Assembly: GCF_023373525.1 (NCBI RefSeq)
Contig: NZ_CP097218.1
Span: 1,116,001-1,180,000, forward strand
Direction: 5' to 3'
Origin: Brachybacterium kimchii
GTDB lineage: Bacteria; Actinomycetota; Actinomycetes; Actinomycetales; Dermabacteraceae
Length of the DNA stretch: 64,000 nt
Of this stretch, positions 42,429-50,111 are shown piece by piece. The notes under the pieces were generated by a model. The model was not told where the DNA came from. It did no database searches and saw nothing but the letters and a program-made list of their open reading frames with translations. Every line of letters begins with the position of its first letter. Position 1 is the first letter of the stretch. Both the position numbers and the translations under genes were made by a program.

Positions 42429-43747
42429 CCTCGGCCGACACCGCTCCCGTCCCGTCCGCCCCGTATCCGCAGGGCTCGCCCGGCTACCGCCGCGTGGTGG
42501 GCGCCGTGTTCCTCGCGGGCTTCGCGGTCTTCCTCGTCATGTACGACACGCAGGGCCTGCTGCCGCAGATCGGCGCGGGCTTCGGCGCGGGGGAGGCGGC
42601 GACCGGCTGGAGCGTCGCCGCCACAACGCTCGGCATGGCGCTCGGGATGATCCCGCTGAGCACCGTCGGTCTGCGCCGCGGGCTGTTCCACCGCATGCTC
42701 GTGTTCCTCGTCCTCTCCGGCGTGATCGGCCTGGCCTGCGCGCTCATGCCCTCGCTGTGGTCGCTGGTGGCGGCGCGGCTCCTGCAGGGCATCGCCGTGT
42801 CCCTGGTGCCGGCGAGCGCGCTCGCCCTGATCGGCGAGAGGATCGCTCCCGAGGCCATCACCGCCGCGACCGGCATCTACCTCGCCGGCAACACCGTGGG
42901 CGGGCTCTGCTCGCGTCTGATCCCCGGCGCCGTCGCCGAGTTCGCGTCCTGGCGCTGGGCGATGGGCGTGATGGCCGTGCTGTGCCTCGCGTGCGGGCTG
43001 GGCGTCGCGCTGCTGCGTCCCCGCGGGGCGGCGGCGGGCGCGGGCTCGACGTCGGCCGGGGCGCGGGGGCGGCCGGAGACGGGGGAGCAGGCAGCAGGGG
43101 AGCAGGCGACGGGGGAGCGGGCCGTCGCCCGCACGCTCCGCGCCGCCCGGGAGTCGCTCTCGATCCCCGGGGTGCTCGCGGCGTGCGTGATCGGGGCCGC
43201 GCTGATGGCGGCGTTCAACAGCGCGTACACCGTCGTCGGCTTCCGGCTCCAGGGGCCCGAGCTCGGGCTGGGCCCCGCCGCGGCGAACGCCGTGTTCCTG
43301 CTCTATCTGCTCGGGACGCTCACCTCGGCCCGGGCCGGCGGGATCGTCGGCCGGATCGGGCTGGTGCCCGCCCTGCTGCTCTCCGCGGTCGCGGTGGCCG
43401 CCGGCTACTGGATCGCCCTGCCCTCCCAGCTGCTGTGGGTCGTCGTCGGCCTCGGCCTGATGACGGCACTGTTCTTCCTCGGCCACTCGAGCGCCTCGGC
43501 GACGGTCGCCCGCCTCGCCCCGGCCTCGTCCCGCTCGACCGCGTCGGCCCTCTATCTCACCGCCTACTACGTGGGGGCGACGGCCGGATCGGCGCTGGGC
43601 TCCGTCGGCTACGAGCACAGCGGATGGCTCGCGGCGGCGGGGCTCGGGACCCTGTACGCGGCGATCGCCGCCCTCGCCGCGCTGCTCGGTGCTCGAGCGA
43701 TGAGACGGCGCCGCGCGGAGGATGCGCGCGGGGAACGGCGCGACTAG
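42425..43747 (+). CDS. MFS transporter
   Basis: A 440-residue major facilitator with about 12 hydrophobic segments and a central cytoplasmic loop (residues ~205-240) rich in Gly, Ala, Glu that contains an imperfect GEQA repeat. Opening LAGFAVFLVMYDTQGLLPQIG resembles the arabinose/sugar-efflux AraJ-like group (YnfM type). The ATG at 42425 overlaps the upstream stop. Substrate unknown; the group includes putative inner-membrane drug or metabolite exporters. Confidence 0.82.
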   Translation: MTSADTAPVPSAPYPQGSPGYRRVVGAVFLAGFAVFLVMYDTQGLLPQIGAGFGAGEAATGWSVAATTLGMALGMIPLSTVGLRRGLFHRMLVFLVLSGVIGLACALMPSLWSLVAARLLQGIAVSLVPASALALIGERIAPEAITAATGIYLAGNTVGGLCSRLIPGAVAEFASWRWAMGVMAVLCLACGLGVALLRPRGAAAGAGSTSAGARGRPETGEQAAGEQATGERAVARTLRAARESLSIPGVLAACVIGAALMAAFNSAYTVVGFRLQGPELGLGPAAANAVFLLYLLGTLTSARAGGIVGRIGLVPALLLSAVAVAAGYWIALPSQLLWVVVGLGLMTALFFLGHSSASATVARLAPASSRSTASALYLTAYYVGATAGSALGSVGYEHSGWLAAAGLGTLYAAIAALAALLGARAMRRRRAEDARGERRD

Positions 43748-43750
43748 GCT
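43745..43750 (+). promoter_or_regulatory. Candidate -10 element for the Bcr/CflA-like gene
   Basis: TAGGCT, overlapping the stop of the upstream MFS gene, equals the -10 used at three other sites in this window. It lies about 80 nt before the proposed GTG start of the next gene. Confidence 0.4.
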
Positions 43751-43830
43751 TCTCGGACACTCCCACGTGGGATGAGCGGTCGCAGACTCCTTCCCCTCCC
43801 CGTCTCCGCATGCCCTTCGAAAGGCCCTCC

Positions 43831-45213
43831 GTGTCCTCGCGCCCCGGCGACCCCGAATACACGTGCACCGCCACCGGCGGCCTGCCCACGCTCACCGGCG
43901 ACGTGCCGACCATCACCGGCGCGGTGCCCACCATCACCTCCGGCATCCCCGTCCTCGAGGACGCGGTGGACCGCGAGCTCGCCCACCTGCCCAGCTCCGA
44001 GGAGCTCGCAGGAACCCGCGGCCGCGTCACCGCGCTCGTGATCCTCGTGCTCACCACGCTCAGCGCCATCGGCCCCCTCGCGACCGACATGTACATCCCC
44101 GCCTTCCCCGAGGTCACGGGCGACCTGGGGACGACGGCCTCGCGGATGCAGCTGACCATCACCGCCTTCTTCCTGGGCACCGCGAGCGGGCAGATCATCG
44201 CCGGGCCGCTCTCGGACCGCGTGGGGCGGCGGATCCCGCTGCTGCTCGGCATCTCCCTGTGCCTGGCGGCGTCTATCGTCTGCGCCCTCGCCCCGAACGT
44301 CGGCGTGCTGCTGGCCTTCCGCGTGCTCCAGGGCTTCGGCGGCGGCTTCGGCATGGTGCTCGGGCGCGCCGTGCTCATCGATCTCACCGACGGGCCGGAG
44401 CTGTTCAGGGTCATGAACATCATGCAGGGCGTGGGCGGCATCGCCCCGATCGTCGCGCCGCTGCTGGGCGGGATCATCCTGCTCTTCGGCCAGTGGCGCG
44501 AGGTGTTCTGGGTGATCGCCGCGATGTCGCTGCTCTCCCTGGTGGGGACGCTGCTGCTGATCCCGGAGTCGCTCCCGGCCTCGCGGCGCCACAGCGGAGG
44601 GCTGCGCACCTTCGCCCACAACTGCGCGATGCTGCTGCGGCGACGTCAGTTCGTCGCCTACATGCTCGTCAACGCGTTCTCGGCGTTCGCGCTCATGGCC
44701 TACGTGTCGGCCTCCTCGTTCGTCGTGCAGAACATGCTGGGCTTCTCCTCGTCCGCGTACTCGGTGAGCTTCGCGATCAACTCGATGGGGATGATGGCCA
44801 TGTCCTTCCTCTCGGCACGCCTGACCCGCAGCATCCATCCGCGCCCGCTGATCCGGATCGGCCTCTGCGTGGTCGTGTGCGCGTCGTTCGCCCTGCTCAT
44901 CGGCAGCCTCTTCCTCGACACGCCCGCATGGATCGTGCTGCCGGCCTTCTTCCTCACCGTCGCCCCGCAGGGCATGATCTTCGGCAACGGCGGCGCTCTC
45001 GCCTCCCGCGCCGCCCTCGAGGTCGCCGGCACGGGCTCGGCGATGCTGGGGCTGGGCTTCTCGATCGCCGCCTCCCTCGCCGCGCCCCTCGTGGGACTGG
45101 GCGGCACCGAGTCCTCCCTGCCGATGGCGGTCGTCATGGTGATCGGCTCGCTGATCTCCGTGACGTGCTTCGTGATCGCGGGACGGGGGAGCGGGCGCGA
45201 GCAGACGAGCTGA
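43831..45213 (+). CDS. Bcr/CflA family multidrug MFS transporter
   Basis: A 460-residue drug:proton antiporter. The family opening LSAIGPLATDMYIPAFPEV, the loop motif LSDRVGRR and the second-half MGMMAMSFL pattern identify the Bcr/CflA group, with 12 membrane helices. The N-terminal ~65-residue tail is extra and contains a repeated TLTGDVPTITGAVPTITSG. GTG 43831 is chosen because AAAGG lies 8 nt upstream; ATG 43810 is an alternative without a ribosome site. It has its own -10 candidate. Followed by a structured RNA region and a CPBP protease gene. Confidence 0.85.
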   Translation: MSSRPGDPEYTCTATGGLPTLTGDVPTITGAVPTITSGIPVLEDAVDRELAHLPSSEELAGTRGRVTALVILVLTTLSAIGPLATDMYIPAFPEVTGDLGTTASRMQLTITAFFLGTASGQIIAGPLSDRVGRRIPLLLGISLCLAASIVCALAPNVGVLLAFRVLQGFGGGFGMVLGRAVLIDLTDGPELFRVMNIMQGVGGIAPIVAPLLGGIILLFGQWREVFWVIAAMSLLSLVGTLLLIPESLPASRRHSGGLRTFAHNCAMLLRRRQFVAYMLVNAFSAFALMAYVSASSFVVQNMLGFSSSAYSVSFAINSMGMMAMSFLSARLTRSIHPRPLIRIGLCVVVCASFALLIGSLFLDTPAWIVLPAFFLTVAPQGMIFGNGGALASRAALEVAGTGSAMLGLGFSIAASLAAPLVGLGGTESSLPMAVVMVIGSLISVTCFVIAGRGSGREQTS

Positions 45214-45220
45214 GTCGCCG

Positions 45221-45299
45221 CTCGGCCCAGGGGCCGTGCGACGAAAGTCGCGGCCGGGCACCGGCACCGGTCGCGATCGGCCGACGTCCCCTGGCCGAG
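45221..45299 (+). other. Predicted three-way-junction RNA element
   Basis: Outer stem: CTCGGCC(C)AGGGG at 45221-45233 pairs with CCCCTGGCCGAG at 45288-45299 (12 bp, one bulged C). Inside are two hairpins: GCGAC-GAAA-GTCGC (45238-45251) with a GNRA tetraloop, and CGGTCG-CGAT-CGGCCG (45268-45283). It begins 8 nt after the Bcr-like stop and ends 42 nt before the CPBP start. It could be a terminator for the first gene or part of a leader of the second. No match to a known riboswitch is recognised. Confidence 0.5.
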
Positions 45300-45320
45300 A
45301 GGCGGATGCCGCAGGGGCAG

Positions 45321-45340
45321 GGCTCCGGAAGGGTGGAGCC
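45321..45340 (+). promoter_or_regulatory. Hairpin that holds the ribosome binding site of the CPBP gene
   Basis: GGCTCC (45321-45326) pairs perfectly with GGAGCC (45335-45340). The loop is GGAAGGGT, the Shine-Dalgarno, and the 3' arm touches the ATG at 45341. The arrangement can restrict initiation and suggests translational control. Confidence 0.5.
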
Positions 45341-46363
45341 ATGACCTCCTCCGATGCCCCGCAGACTCCTCCTTCGACGGGCCGGGCGCCCGGCCCGCCC
45401 GTCGGGCCGACCCCGCCCGCACCGCACGCGGAAGCCCGGGCGTCGGTGCTCCGCGATCGGCCGTTCGGGGCGCATGTCCGCACGCGCTGGTGGGCGCCGA
45501 TCGCCGTTCTGGTCGCGCTCATGGCGATCATGTTCTCCTCGCAGATCGCCGCCGGCATCCTCTGGGTGATCGCGACGATGGCCTTGCACGGGGCGGCGCC
45601 GGCGGGGAGCGGACTGTCCCCGTCCCTGATGCTGCTGACGAACCTCTGCCTCGCGCTGCTGATCCCCGTCTCGCTGCTCGCCCTGCGCTGGATCGCGGGC
45701 GTGCCGTGGCGGGCGGCCCTGGCCGTCGCGCGGCCCTTCTCCTGGGGGCGGGCGCTGCGCGGCGTCGTGATCGTGCTGCTCGTGATCGCCCTCGCCCTGG
45801 GCGCCGCCCTCCTCGCGAGCCCCGACCTGCGCGCGGAGAGCGCCGTGCAGGTCGGCGCGTCGACCCTGCCGCTGGTGCTCATCACCCTGCTGACCACGCC
45901 TCTGCAGGCGGCCGGCGAGGAGATCATGTTCCGGGGGACGCTGCTCCCGCTGCTGGGCTCCTGGATCCGACATCGCCCGCTGGGGGCGATCATCCTGGGC
46001 ACCGCGCTGTCGACCGTGCTGTTCGGCCTGGTCCACGGCGCCACCGATCCCTGGCTCGCGCTCTACTACACGGGCTTCGGGCTGTGCGGGGCCCTGCTGG
46101 CGATCGCCACGGGAGGCATCGAGGCCTCCATCGCCTTCCACGTGGGCAACAACATGGTGTTCATGCTCTTCGCAGCGCTCACGGTGGGCGACGGCGGGAT
46201 CGTCATCGACCGCTCCGCGGCGGGCGGCGCCGGCGGGCCATGGGTGCTCGGGATGCTGGGGCTCGACCTCCTCGTGGTCGCGGTCCTCGCGATGCTCGGT
46301 CGTCGTCGCACGCGGCGTGAACGGCGTGGACGGGCGGGCGAACAGCGCGCGACGAGCGCGTGA
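45341..46363 (+). CDS. CPBP family intramembrane metalloprotease
   Basis: A 340-residue membrane protein of the CPBP (Abi/Rce1-like) family. The conserved motifs are visible: EEIMFRG (Glu193-Glu194 with Arg), FGLVHG, and HVGNN. They form the intramembrane metal site. About eight hydrophobic segments; the first 55 residues are a Pro-rich cytoplasmic tail. ATG 45341 fits the tail and the ribosome-site hairpin; an upstream in-frame ATG at 45236 lies in the structured RNA region and is unlikely. Some relatives process bacteriocins or confer self-immunity, but no bacteriocin gene is seen, so the role here is open. Confidence 0.85.
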   Translation: MTSSDAPQTPPSTGRAPGPPVGPTPPAPHAEARASVLRDRPFGAHVRTRWWAPIAVLVALMAIMFSSQIAAGILWVIATMALHGAAPAGSGLSPSLMLLTNLCLALLIPVSLLALRWIAGVPWRAALAVARPFSWGRALRGVVIVLLVIALALGAALLASPDLRAESAVQVGASTLPLVLITLLTTPLQAAGEEIMFRGTLLPLLGSWIRHRPLGAIILGTALSTVLFGLVHGATDPWLALYYTGFGLCGALLAIATGGIEASIAFHVGNNMVFMLFAALTVGDGGIVIDRSAAGGAGGPWVLGMLGLDLLVVAVLAMLGRRRTRRERRGRAGEQRATSA

Positions 46364-46508
46364 CGGCGGCCCGGGATCGACGTCCCGAGGTTCCGGCGAA
46401 TCCGGCGACACGGGCGCCGGGGGAGTGACCTGGGCCTCCAAGGCCGCTACGGTGACCGGGCGCGGCTCGCTCCGCAGTCGCGACTTCCCCCACCTCAGGA
46501 GCATCCCC

Positions 46509-47342
46509 GTGACCCGCTATCTTCCCCGGCACGCGCGTGCCGCCGGCGCCACAGGCCCCTCCCGCCCCCTTCCGACCTCCGACTCCCGGCACCCCGCCTC
46601 CCGCCGCGCCCTGCTGCGCGGGGGAGCGGTCGGCGTCTCCGCGCTCACCGTCGGCGGACTCGCGACCGCACCGGCGCTCGCCGCCTCGATCCCCGCCGGC
46701 ATCCCCGGCCAGGACGTCTCCACCTACCAGGGCAGCGTCGACTGGAAGGCGCAGATGTCCAAGGGCTCGCGCTACGCCTTCATCAAGGCGACCGAGGGCA
46801 ACACCTGGCACTCGAGCACCTTCAGCCAGCAGTACAGCTCGGCGACGAAGGCCGGGATCATCCGCGGCGCCTACCACTTCGCGCGCCCCGACTCCGGCGG
46901 TCCGGAGAAGCAGGTCGACGCCTTCCTGAACGGCGGAGGCGGCTGGTCGGCCGACGGTCGGACGCTGCCCGGCATGCTCGATCTCGAGTCCGTCTCCGGC
47001 GTGCCCGCGAACTTCGGGCTCAGCCAGAAGGAGATGCAGACCTGGATCTCCGGCTTCATCTCGGCGTACAGGAGCGCCGTGGGCCGTCGGCCGATGATCT
47101 ATACCAACGCCAACTGGTGGGACAAGTACGTCGGGGACTTCGCTCCCGCGCACACGCCCATGCAGATCGCGTACTACAGCTCGAAGAAGCCGACGAACCT
47201 GCCCGGACGCTGGTGGGACTGGGACATGTGGCAGTTCTCCGACTCCGCGCCCTTCGCGGGGGACTCGAGCGTCTTCCAGGGCTCGGAGAGCGCATTCACC
47301 TCGTTCGTCTCCGACAAGGACTACGCGCCGCGCGGGATCTGA
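46509..47342 (+). CDS. Secreted GH25 lysozyme (Tat-type signal)
   Basis: A 277-residue glycoside hydrolase family 25 muramidase that cleaves peptidoglycan. The signal region SRRALLRGGAVGVSALTVGG followed by ALAA is a twin-arginine-type leader, suggesting export by the TatABC system whose tatC begins this window. The catalytic domain starts with GQDVSTYQG (Asp69) and has the catalytic pair in MLDLES (Asp158, Glu160). WDMWQFSD near the end is family-typical. There is no cell-wall-binding domain. The GTG at 46509 is supported by AGGAGC 6-7 nt upstream; the longer open frame upstream has no ribosome site. Confidence 0.9.
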   Translation: MTRYLPRHARAAGATGPSRPLPTSDSRHPASRRALLRGGAVGVSALTVGGLATAPALAASIPAGIPGQDVSTYQGSVDWKAQMSKGSRYAFIKATEGNTWHSSTFSQQYSSATKAGIIRGAYHFARPDSGGPEKQVDAFLNGGGGWSADGRTLPGMLDLESVSGVPANFGLSQKEMQTWISGFISAYRSAVGRRPMIYTNANWWDKYVGDFAPAHTPMQIAYYSSKKPTNLPGRWWDWDMWQFSDSAPFAGDSSVFQGSESAFTSFVSDKDYAPRGI

Positions 47343-47360
47343 CCGGAGATCCCCGCTCCG

Positions 47361-47379
47361 GGCGCCCGAGGGGTGCCCG
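47361..47379 (+). terminator. Hairpin after the lysozyme gene
   Basis: GGGCGCCC-GAG-GGGTGCCC gives an 8-bp stem with one G-U pair, 19 nt past the lysozyme stop and before a convergent gene. No U-tract. Confidence 0.5.
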
Positions 47380-47408
47380 ATCCTGATCCGCCCGGGCCGC
47401 CGTGAGGC

Positions 47409-48224
47409 TCAGCCCAGGCGGATCAGCGCGTGCAGGGGCGCATGGTCCGAGGGCGCGGGCCGCCCGGCGGGGACCGCGCCGATGCCGATCTTCTCCGCAT
47501 GGACGTCCGGGGAGGCGAGCATCCAGTCGATGCGCTCGGCGCCCTCGACCGGAGGCCCGTAGTCGGGGAAGGATCCCCACGCGGGCGTGACCCGACGGTC
47601 GGCCGACTCCCAGAGGTCGACGAGCGGGCCGCGGGCGACGAGCGCCTGCCAGGCGGGGGAGAGCGCGGGGGAGTTGAAGTCCCCCGTCACCAGGATCGGC
47701 AGCTCGGCGAGCTCCGGGCTCGTCACGAGTCCCGCCAGGAGCCCCGCACTGCGCACGCGCGCATGCTCCACCTCGTGGTCGAAATGCGTGTTGACGTGCG
47801 CGAACACGATTCCTGTGACAGCGTCGCGGAAGCGCGCCCAGGTGAGGATCCTGGTGACCTGGTTGCCCCATGTGCGCGAGCCGACGAGGCGCGGCGTGTC
47901 CGAGAGCCAGAGCTGGTCCCAGGCCTCGAGGTGCAGGCGCTCGGCATCGAAGAAGATCGCCGCGTGCTCTCCGGCGCTGCCACCCTCGCGCCCGGAGCCG
48001 ACCATCCGGTGGCCGGGCAGCGCGCGCTGGACGACGGGCAGCTGCGGGAAGGTCCCTTCCTGGATGCCCAGGAGCGTCGGCTGCTCGGTGCGCAGCAGTG
48101 CGTCCAGGAGCGGCGCGCGGTCCGGCCAGTGGTCGCTGTCGCCCGGACGCGTCTCGTCGGACGCCATGCGGATGTTGAAGGACATCAGGTGCAGGTGCTT
48201 CGGGTCGGCCGGGCCGAACAGCAT
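47409..48224 (-). CDS. Endonuclease/exonuclease/phosphatase family protein
   Basis: A 271-residue cytoplasmic protein of the EEP fold (DNase I-like), which hydrolyses phosphodiesters or phosphomonoesters. The metal site residues appear as SFNIR (Asn), LLGIQE (Glu), VNTHFDH (His), TGDFN (Asp/Asn) and the final SDH. In this subgroup the natural substrate is often not a nucleic acid. The ATG at 48224 is preceded by GAGGAGA. It faces the lysozyme gene tail to tail. Confidence 0.85.
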   Translation of the reverse strand: MLFGPADPKHLHLMSFNIRMASDETRPGDSDHWPDRAPLLDALLRTEQPTLLGIQEGTFPQLPVVQRALPGHRMVGSGREGGSAGEHAAIFFDAERLHLEAWDQLWLSDTPRLVGSRTWGNQVTRILTWARFRDAVTGIVFAHVNTHFDHEVEHARVRSAGLLAGLVTSPELAELPILVTGDFNSPALSPAWQALVARGPLVDLWESADRRVTPAWGSFPDYGPPVEGAERIDWMLASPDVHAEKIGIGAVPAGRPAPSDHAPLHALIRLG

Positions 48225-48288
48225 GCGGAGTCTCCTCGTCGAGGTCAGCGGGTTCTGCAGTGGGTTCTGGTGCGCGGGCGTGCGGAAG

Positions 48289-48294
48289 AGCCTA
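48289..48294 (-). promoter_or_regulatory. Candidate -10 element for the EEP gene
   Basis: The minus strand reads TAGGCT 64 nt before the ATG, the same hexamer as the other assigned -10 boxes. TTGCGC lies 15 nt farther up as a possible -35 with short spacing. An AT-rich ATAATGCACGTTAT (48321-48334) just beyond may be an operator. Confidence 0.4.
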
Positions 48295-48369
48295 CGTGGC
48301 GAGCACTCCGCGCAACGCCGATAATGCACGTTATGTAAAGTAGAGCGGAAGACCCGCGACGGGCGCCGC

Positions 48370-48969
48370 TCAGTCCCCGTCGTACGCGGCGATCACCCCG
48401 CTGCCCTCTCCCCAGTCGGCGACGAGACGGACCGCGCCGTCGAGTCCGCCGATGCTCTGGGCGATCGTGAACGACGCGCCGTCGTCCTCGAGCTGTCCGA
48501 GGCGCGGCGCCTGCGCTCCCGCGTCGATCTCGAGCCGCAGCTCGACGGACTGGCTGCGGCGCTCCACGAGCCGGTCGCCGTCGTAGACGTCGAGCTCCGC
48601 CTGCTGCTGCTCGTCGCACAGCGCGCGCCAGAACGCGTCGAGCGCCACCTCGTCGTCGAGGGCGTCGTAGACGAAGCGCGTGCCGAGCACCGAGTGCTCC
48701 ATGGTCGTGACGACCTCGACGGCGTCGACGTCGGCGTCGGCGCGGCCGTCCTCGATCGGTGCGCTGCGATACGTCAGCGGCAGATGGAAGACCGTCTCCC
48801 CCGTGCGCACCAGATGACACTCGATACCCACCTGACCTGCAGGATCATCGAATCTATAGGCACCGAGGACCGTGAGGTCCCCGTCCTCGAGCCAGCCGCG
48901 GGAGGTCAGCAGGCCGCGCAGGATCTCGGGCTTCGAGGGCGTCAGCTGCGCCCTGTGGATGATCGCCAT
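48370..48969 (-). CDS. Maltokinase N-terminal-cap-like (CG0192-related) protein
   Basis: A 199-residue protein that resembles the N-terminal cap domain of actinobacterial maltokinase (Pep2), without the kinase domain. The opening MAIIHRAQLTPSKPEIL, the middle GAYRFDDPAGQVGIE and TMEHSVLGTRFVYDAL are the recognisable blocks. Databases carry such stand-alone proteins as CG0192-related; their function is not known. A purine-rich AAAAAGG lies before the ATG. It is 15 bp downstream of the GNAT gene stop on the same strand and probably co-transcribed. Its presence beside a GlgM/GlgC system elsewhere in the window may reflect the maltose-1-phosphate pathway, but that is inference. Confidence 0.75.
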   Translation of the reverse strand: MAIIHRAQLTPSKPEILRGLLTSRGWLEDGDLTVLGAYRFDDPAGQVGIECHLVRTGETVFHLPLTYRSAPIEDGRADADVDAVEVVTTMEHSVLGTRFVYDALDDEVALDAFWRALCDEQQQAELDVYDGDRLVERRSQSVELRLEIDAGAQAPRLGQLEDDGASFTIAQSIGGLDGAVRLVADWGEGSGVIAAYDGD

Positions 48970-48984
48970 CTATACAGCCTTTTT

Positions 48985-49953
48985 CTACAGATCTTTACTA
49001 TACAGCGTGAATTGCTTGTCCTTCACGAAGCCGAGTCGCGCGTAGAGCCGCGTCGCTCCGGTGAGGCTCTCGCCGTCGACCTCGAGCTGGACCTCGTCGA
49101 ACTCCCCCGCCGCCGCAGCGAGGCGCAGGGTGCGGGCGAGCACGGCGGTGCCGATCCCGCGCCCGCGGGCCTCGGGCCGGGTGCCGACCAGCGCGATGTA
49201 GAGGCGGCGGTCCTCCCACACATCGGTCATCACGTAGGCGAGGACGCGACCCGACCCGTCCACCGCGACCGAGGAGAACTCGGGGCGACGGGTCGAGGCG
49301 CTCCACATGTGCGCCCAGCGCTCCGGGGACGACGGCGCCGATCCCCAGTGGTCGGCGAAGGCGGCGACATGCGCGGCGTGCACGGACTCGGAGTCCGCGT
49401 CACCGGGGGCGCGCAGTTCGATGCCCGCGATCGGCGGCGAGGGCGGCACCTGCTCCCCCGGCAGCCCGCGGAGCATCTCCAGGAAGGAGCGCACGGGCGC
49501 GAAACCGCGGGCGGTGAGCAGCGGACGCACGTCCGAGCCCTCGAGCCCTCCGCCCACGTGCATGTGACCGGCTCGGCCCGGGTGCTCCGACGCCGCCAGG
49601 CGCTCGGCGATCCCCTGCTGGGCATCGAGGATCCGGCCGCCGATCCCCCGGTGCCGGCGGGAAGGATGCACCCCTCCCGGCAGACGGCACCGCGCACGTC
49701 CCTCGCGATCGGGCTGCGCCGCGACGTCGACGCAGCCGTAGCCGACCAGTCGATCGCCTTCGCGCACGGCGATCGACCCGCGGGCCAGATCCGTGCCCGG
49801 CGTCCCGAGGAACTCGCGCGTCGACTCGAGGGAGATGATCTCGCCGGTGCCGTCGGCCTCGCCGATGTCGTTCATCAGCGAGCACAGCTGCTCGGCGTCG
49901 TCGAGGCGCAGCGTGTCCCAGGTGAGGTGTGCGGGCCGGGAGGTCGCGGTCAT
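48985..49953 (-). CDS. Tandem GNAT-domain acetyltransferase
   Basis: A 322-residue protein with two GCN5-related N-acetyltransferase folds. The second (C-terminal) has a clear acetyl-CoA loop, RPEARGRGIGTAVL, followed by LYARLGFVKD; in the first the loop reads HRGIGGRILD and is preceded by a VGYGCVDV strand. Two-fold GNAT proteins include mycothiol synthase (MshD) and aminoglycoside acetyltransferases; the typical MshD context is absent, so the substrate is not assigned. Its ATG overlaps the TGA of a 35-codon upstream open frame. GAAGGA lies just before the start. Confidence 0.82.
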   Translation of the reverse strand: MTATSRPAHLTWDTLRLDDAEQLCSLMNDIGEADGTGEIISLESTREFLGTPGTDLARGSIAVREGDRLVGYGCVDVAAQPDREGRARCRLPGGVHPSRRHRGIGGRILDAQQGIAERLAASEHPGRAGHMHVGGGLEGSDVRPLLTARGFAPVRSFLEMLRGLPGEQVPPSPPIAGIELRAPGDADSESVHAAHVAAFADHWGSAPSSPERWAHMWSASTRRPEFSSVAVDGSGRVLAYVMTDVWEDRRLYIALVGTRPEARGRGIGTAVLARTLRLAAAAGEFDEVQLEVDGESLTGATRLYARLGFVKDKQFTLYSKDL

Positions 49954-50057
49954 GGATTCCTTCCGTTCTCGGAGTCGAGGATCCGCCGGAGCCGCGCGTG
50001 CTCCTCGGGGCCGATCTCGCCGAGTGCGAGGAGATGCCATGGCGTGATCGCGCCCAC
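49950..50057 (-). CDS. Small protein, 35 residues, translationally coupled to GNAT gene
   Basis: A GTG-initiated frame of 35 codons whose TGA overlaps the GNAT ATG (ATGA). The peptide contains GAITPWHLLALGEIGPEEH and a helix-forming ARLRRILDSENGR. AGGAG lies 7 nt before the GTG, and a TAGGCT -10 box lies 48 nt upstream. Codon bias (G/C at nearly all third positions) is that of the neighbouring genes. It may be a real small protein or a leader peptide that couples translation to the acetyltransferase. No family recognised. Confidence 0.55.
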   Translation of the reverse strand: MGAITPWHLLALGEIGPEEHARLRRILDSENGRNP

Positions 50058-50105
50058 GGTGCGACTCCTCTCCCTGGGTCGACGCCCGCTGCGGACGCCT
50101 CGCCC

Positions 50106-50111
50106 AGCCTA
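50106..50111 (-). promoter_or_regulatory. Candidate -10 element for the small protein-GNAT operon
   Basis: The minus strand reads TAGGCT, overlapping the TAG stop of the HAD gene. It precedes the AGGAG and GTG of the 35-codon gene by about 35-48 nt. Confidence 0.4.

Noticed and set aside
45236-45340. An N-terminal extension of the CPBP protein starting at ATG 45236
   Set aside because: It overlaps strong RNA structure, lacks a ribosome site and adds an Arg/Gly-rich stretch unlike the family.
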